DNA of 64,000 nt from Anaerolineae bacterium (lineage in GTDB: Bacteria; Chloroflexota; Anaerolineae; UBA3071). The notes under the pieces were generated by a model. It did not search any database, had not been told where the DNA came from, and saw nothing but the letters and a program-made list of their open reading frames with translations. This document shows, piece after piece, positions 60,689 to 64,000 of this stretch; position 1 is the stretch's first letter, and each line of letters opens with the position of its first letter. Position numbers and translations under genes: made by a program. The stretch lies in contig JARYMM010000001.1 of NCBI GenBank assembly GCA_029907105.1, positions 1 through 64,000 of the forward strand, given 5' to 3'.

Positions 60689-63600
60689 ATGGACACGACA
60701 GGCCCCTTTCTAGGTCGTTTGGAGTGGCTGCTCGAGGGGAAATGGGGCAGCAGGCTGCTCAGCTTCGTGCTGATTCCCCTGTTGGTTATCGCCGCCCTGT
60801 TGTTGCCGCCCATTTCCGGGCTGGAGCGGGTGCTCAGCGTCGGCCACGTGCCCATTGGCTGGGAAGGCGGCGCTCTGGTGGACCCGGATGGGACCCAGGT
60901 CACTTTCCCCGCCGAAGGTCTGGGCGAGCCGATCAAGGCCAAACTGGAAGCGATCCCGCGTGTGAGTTTCCTGGAAGGGAGCGCCGGCAGCGAGTGGGTC
61001 ATCGCCGCCGAGAATCTGCCCAACTGGCTCATTCCCAAGAGCCCCCTGTACGTGCTCAGTGTGCGAGGCCGTGAGCCTGCGGCGGTCATCTTCACCCTGC
61101 CCATTCCCAATGACGCCGAGCCTCATGAGACCCTGGACCTGTACACCTGGAACAGCGAGAGCACGGCCTGGGAATGGCTGCCCAGCCAGATCATCCCCGA
61201 GGACGACCTTATCGAGGCGCGGCTGGACGACGTGCCCGTTTCGGTGATGGTCATGCAGACCAACCCGCACCCGCTGAGAGTGGCCGCTGACCTGCCGCCC
61301 GGCGCCGACGTTCCGGCCGCCGGACGTGAGGCTCTGACAGAGGTGTACGCCATGGGCCTCAACCTGGGGGGCGACGGCAGCATCGAAGGAGACGTGCATG
61401 CCCTGCCCCAGGCAGCGGCCGATGTCTCCTATGCCATAGTTCCCATGCTGCGCAACTGGTATGAAGATGGCACGGTGCGCACCGATCTCATCAACAACCT
61501 GCTGGTCAGCCGCGAGCAGCAGGAGGTGCACTTCGCCGCCATCGAAGCGCTGGTGGTGAGCGGCCTCTACGCCGGTGTGGACCTCGACTACCGCGGTGTG
61601 GACCCGGCGCTGCGGGCCGAGTTCACGGCCTTCGTAAGCGAGCTGGCCGGGCGGCTGCATGCCCAGGGCAAGCAGCTCTCACTGCGCGTCGAGGCCCCCT
61701 TCCAGATCGCGGCCGACCGCTGGGAAACCGGAGGCTATGACTGGCGGGCGTTGGGCCGTGTGGCCGATGCGGTCTCCATTCCGGCCATCGTGGACCCCCG
61801 CAGCTATGCGCCGGGCGGCCAGATGGAGGCTTTGCTGAACTGGGCGGTGGGCGAGATCGAGCGCAGCAAAATCCAGCTCGTCTTGCCGGCGCGCAGTGTG
61901 GAAAAGGCCGGACAATATCTGTTGCTGAAGGGCTACGACGAAGCCTTGCAGCCGTTGCTAGGGCAGATCCAGAGCGCCGAACCGGTGGTCGTCCCGGGTC
62001 AGCCGGTGAACCTGACCCTGCTCGCCGAGCGGCAGGCGAGCGGGTTGATCTATGACCAGGTGTTGGGCTCCTACAGTTACCAGTACCGGGACAATGCCGG
62101 TGACACGCGCACGGTGTGGCTGGAGAATGCCGCCAGCCTGGCCCAGAAGATGTCTCTGGCCGAGCGCTACCACCTGCGCGGCCTCACCTTGCAGCACCTG
62201 CTGGCCCCGGCCAGCGATCCGGAAGTGTGGGATCTGGCGCGCCGTTTCCAGGAGGGGGCGGCTTCGCCGGGCTCCAGCAATTATGCGCTGGCCTGGAAGG
62301 TGACCGACGCCGATGGCCGCACCGTGGCTGTCGAGCAACGCCCCTTAGGTGAGCGCACCTTCAGCTTTTCGGCACCGGAGCGGGTGGGCGGGGAACTGCG
62401 CGTGGAAGTGGGCCTGGCCGATCGCGGCCGGCCGGTGGCCAGCGCCGAGGCCATCGCCCTGAGCGTGGCCACGGCCACGCCGACCGTCACGCCGACGCCT
62501 ACCCCGACGCCCACGCCGGAGTTCACCCCCACGCCGGTGCCCACGCCCACGCCGAACAGGCCGCAGGTCGTGGTGAACGGCACGTACAATGTGCGCAGCG
62601 GGCCGGGTACCAACTACCCCCGGGCTGGCCAGGTACAGGCCGGGCAGACGCTGGAGATCGTGGCCAAGAACCCCGATGGCACCTGGTGGCAGGTGTGTTG
62701 CGTGAACGGCCAGCAGGTGTGGATCAAGGCCGATCTGGCACCTGTCCAGGGCCCGACGAGCAACGTGACCGTAGCCTCCAACATCCCACCCACGCCGACC
62801 CCCGCGCCGCAGCAGAGTGCTTCACCGCCACCGGCCAGCGGGGCCTGTGCTTTCGGCTACGGCATCCAGGCCGAGGCCAGGTATGACCCCCAGCGCGTGG
62901 CCGATGCCATCAAAGACCTGGGCTTCAATTGGTTCAAGCAGCAGGTGCCCTGGGAGGACATCGAGCCCAGCCCGGGGAACTACCAGTGGGGCTGGGTGGA
63001 CAACATCGTCAATGTCATGAATGCCAACGGCATCAAGGTCATGCTCAGCGTGCCCAAAGCGCCCTGTTGGGCGCGCGACCCTGCCTATGGCTGTCGTGAC
63101 GAGGGACCGCCCAAGGATCCCAACACCTACGGCAATTTCATGGGCCAGATGGCGGCGCGCTATAAGGGCAAGGTCCAGGCCTATGAGATCTGGAACGAAC
63201 AGAACATGAATTACGAATGGGGCTACGAGCCTTTCGATGCCGGCCGTTATGTGCGCTTGTTGCAGGCGGCCTACCAGGCCATCAAGGCGCAAGACCCTGC
63301 GGCCATCGTCATCAGCGGTGCGCCGACCCCTACGGGTTCAGGGCCACCTGCGGCTGTGGATGACTTCATCTATCTGGAGCAGATGTTGCAAGCGGGCATG
63401 GCCAGGTACTGCGATGCCGTCGGCGTGCATCCCAGCGGCTACAATGTGCCCCCCGACCTGCGTCATGAGCAGGTGAACGATCCCACGGCCATCTTCCGCG
63501 GCCCCTCGGACAACAAGCACCATAGCTGGAGCTTCCGCTCGACCATGGAAGGGTACCGCAATTACCTGGTCACCTATGGTGCAGGCAACAAGTGCCTCTG

Positions 63601-63865
63601 GCCGACGGAATTCGGCTGGGCCTCCAGCCCTGCGCCGGTACAGCACTACGAGTACGCCGCCGACAACACGCTGCAGGAGCAGGCCGATTTCACCGTGCGC
63701 GCCTATCAGATGATGAAGAACTGGGGGTTTGTGGGCACGGCGTTCCTTTGGAACCTCAACTACGAGGTGGTGGCCCCCGGCTCGGAGATGGGGCAGTGGG
63801 GCATCGTGGACAGCGGCTGGGGCCCGCGGCCGGTGTACAATGCCCTGAAGAACATGGCCAAATAA
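60689..63865 (+). CDS. Exported multidomain glycosidase-like protein
   Basis: 1058 residues. One N-terminal membrane helix (about 25-45) anchors the protein. Residues about 200-480 resemble a GH18-type barrel (GLYAGVDLDYRGV), but the catalytic Glu is Arg, so this domain is probably inactive. A Thr-Pro linker, an SH3b domain (about 630-690, YNVRSGPGTNYPRAG) and another linker follow. The C-terminal barrel (720-1058) resembles GH5/GH39-type hydrolases of clan A: acid/base Glu in YEIWNEQN, nucleophile Glu in LWPTEFGWA. It probably binds and cuts a wall or environmental polysaccharide. ATG 60689; AAAGGAG is 14 nt upstream. Confidence 0.82.
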   Translation: MDTTGPFLGRLEWLLEGKWGSRLLSFVLIPLLVIAALLLPPISGLERVLSVGHVPIGWEGGALVDPDGTQVTFPAEGLGEPIKAKLEAIPRVSFLEGSAGSEWVIAAENLPNWLIPKSPLYVLSVRGREPAAVIFTLPIPNDAEPHETLDLYTWNSESTAWEWLPSQIIPEDDLIEARLDDVPVSVMVMQTNPHPLRVAADLPPGADVPAAGREALTEVYAMGLNLGGDGSIEGDVHALPQAAADVSYAIVPMLRNWYEDGTVRTDLINNLLVSREQQEVHFAAIEALVVSGLYAGVDLDYRGVDPALRAEFTAFVSELAGRLHAQGKQLSLRVEAPFQIAADRWETGGYDWRALGRVADAVSIPAIVDPRSYAPGGQMEALLNWAVGEIERSKIQLVLPARSVEKAGQYLLLKGYDEALQPLLGQIQSAEPVVVPGQPVNLTLLAERQASGLIYDQVLGSYSYQYRDNAGDTRTVWLENAASLAQKMSLAERYHLRGLTLQHLLAPASDPEVWDLARRFQEGAASPGSSNYALAWKVTDADGRTVAVEQRPLGERTFSFSAPERVGGELRVEVGLADRGRPVASAEAIALSVATATPTVTPTPTPTPTPEFTPTPVPTPTPNRPQVVVNGTYNVRSGPGTNYPRAGQVQAGQTLEIVAKNPDGTWWQVCCVNGQQVWIKADLAPVQGPTSNVTVASNIPPTPTPAPQQSASPPPASGACAFGYGIQAEARYDPQRVADAIKDLGFNWFKQQVPWEDIEPSPGNYQWGWVDNIVNVMNANGIKVMLSVPKAPCWARDPAYGCRDEGPPKDPNTYGNFMGQMAARYKGKVQAYEIWNEQNMNYEWGYEPFDAGRYVRLLQAAYQAIKAQDPAAIVISGAPTPTGSGPPAAVDDFIYLEQMLQAGMARYCDAVGVHPSGYNVPPDLRHEQVNDPTAIFRGPSDNKHHSWSFRSTMEGYRNYLVTYGAGNKCLWPTEFGWASSPAPVQHYEYAADNTLQEQADFTVRAYQMMKNWGFVGTAFLWNLNYEVVAPGSEMGQWGIVDSGWGPRPVYNALKNMAK

Positions 63866-63870
63866 CTTAG

Positions 63871-63912
63871 CCACCTGTGCGGTTGGTAGGACAACTGCTC
63901 GCAGTTGTCTAC
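63871..63912. repeat. Cruciform repeat, partial copy 2
   Basis: CCACCTGTGCGGTTG joined directly to GTAGGACAACTGC-TC-GCAGTTGTCTAC matches the element at 20157-20225, but lacks the internal spacer and right outer arm. Confidence 0.85.
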
Positions 63913-63969
63913 TACGTGATCAAAGAGCTACGAGAGCTGTTAGTCAAAACTGAACTACTGTGAGGTGCC

Positions 63970-64000
63970 ATGTCTACTCCACTACGTTCTAAGACGCTTC
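63970..64000 (+). CDS. Start of an ORF, possibly DUF1670-like (runs off right edge)
   Basis: An ATG with GAGGTG 4 nt upstream opens MSTPLRSKTL before the sequence ends. DUF1670 proteins, as I remember them, often begin with a similar Lys-(Ser/Thr)-Leu segment, so a second member of the family seen at the left edge is possible. Only ten codons are visible. Confidence 0.35.
   Translation, partial: MSTPLRSKTL

Overview
The window reads as a high-GC bacterial chromosome segment, most likely from a Chloroflexota lineage (Anaerolineae/Caldilineae type). This is inferred from the very long Thr-Pro linkers in exported proteins, the DUF1670-like ORFs at both ends, the membrane PIN-TRAM protein, GTP-type PEPCK, and a TtuA/TtuB tRNA thiolation pair that is typical of thermophiles. 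There are no rRNA or tRNA genes, CRISPR arrays or intact IS transposases.

Layout. 0-8 kb (+): Lon-like protease, two unknown genes, a PIN-TRAM protein, a cytidylate-kinase-like protein and cysS. 8-13.3 kb (-): an envelope/polysaccharide operon (SGNH hydrolase, rfbD-like reductase, GT2, MFS, polysaccharide deacetylase) with promoter and terminator visible. 13.5-15.8 kb (+): threonine catabolism (SDR threonine dehydrogenase plus kbl). 15.8-18.2 kb: a decaying type II restriction-modification locus. 18.4-20 kb: LysM lipoprotein and SIMPL protein. 20.2-25.8 kb (-): PIG-L deacetylase, ABC sugar importer and GH4 glycosidase. 26-29 kb: adenosine-specific kinase, then an AT-richer pair (beta-propeller and SpoIID-like protein with an in-frame TGA). 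29-34.8 kb (-): argS, toxin-antitoxin material and polA. 35-37.8 kb (+): SnoaL-like lipoprotein, fabF-like synthase and NERD-like protein. 37.8-42.6 kb (-): thyX, CBS-ACT protein, two-subunit fumarase interrupted by a HEPN/nucleotidyltransferase pair, and era. 42.6-47.5 kb (-): queuosine-precursor transporter, ttuA/ttuB with a flavoprotein, and malic enzyme. 47.5-60.4 kb (-): PEPCK, HAD, GlcD/GlcF, LarA, a malate/lactate dehydrogenase, phosphate butyryltransferase and others. 60.6-63.9 kb (+): a 1058-residue multidomain glycosidase-like exported protein.

Metabolically, the right half concentrates C3/C4 acid chemistry: fumarase, malic enzyme, PEPCK, malate/lactate dehydrogenase, LarA lactate racemase and a GlcD/GlcF oxidase. 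Together these would connect lactate, malate, fumarate, pyruvate and PEP.

The most unusual feature is a set of about fifteen short tandem arrays between genes. Each has a strict 7-bp (sometimes 8-bp) period but its own private sequence, and several are built as two inverted halves that can fold into long hairpins. Some run into coding sequence. The rfbD-like protein and one ABC permease begin with seven-residue peptide repeats that are simply translated arrays. A second notable structure is a PIN toxin-antitoxin pair flanked by two near-identical copies of the 3' end of polA. Several accessory genes are broken: the restriction endonuclease, the SpoIID-like gene, a nucleotidyltransferase and a four-helix-bundle gene.
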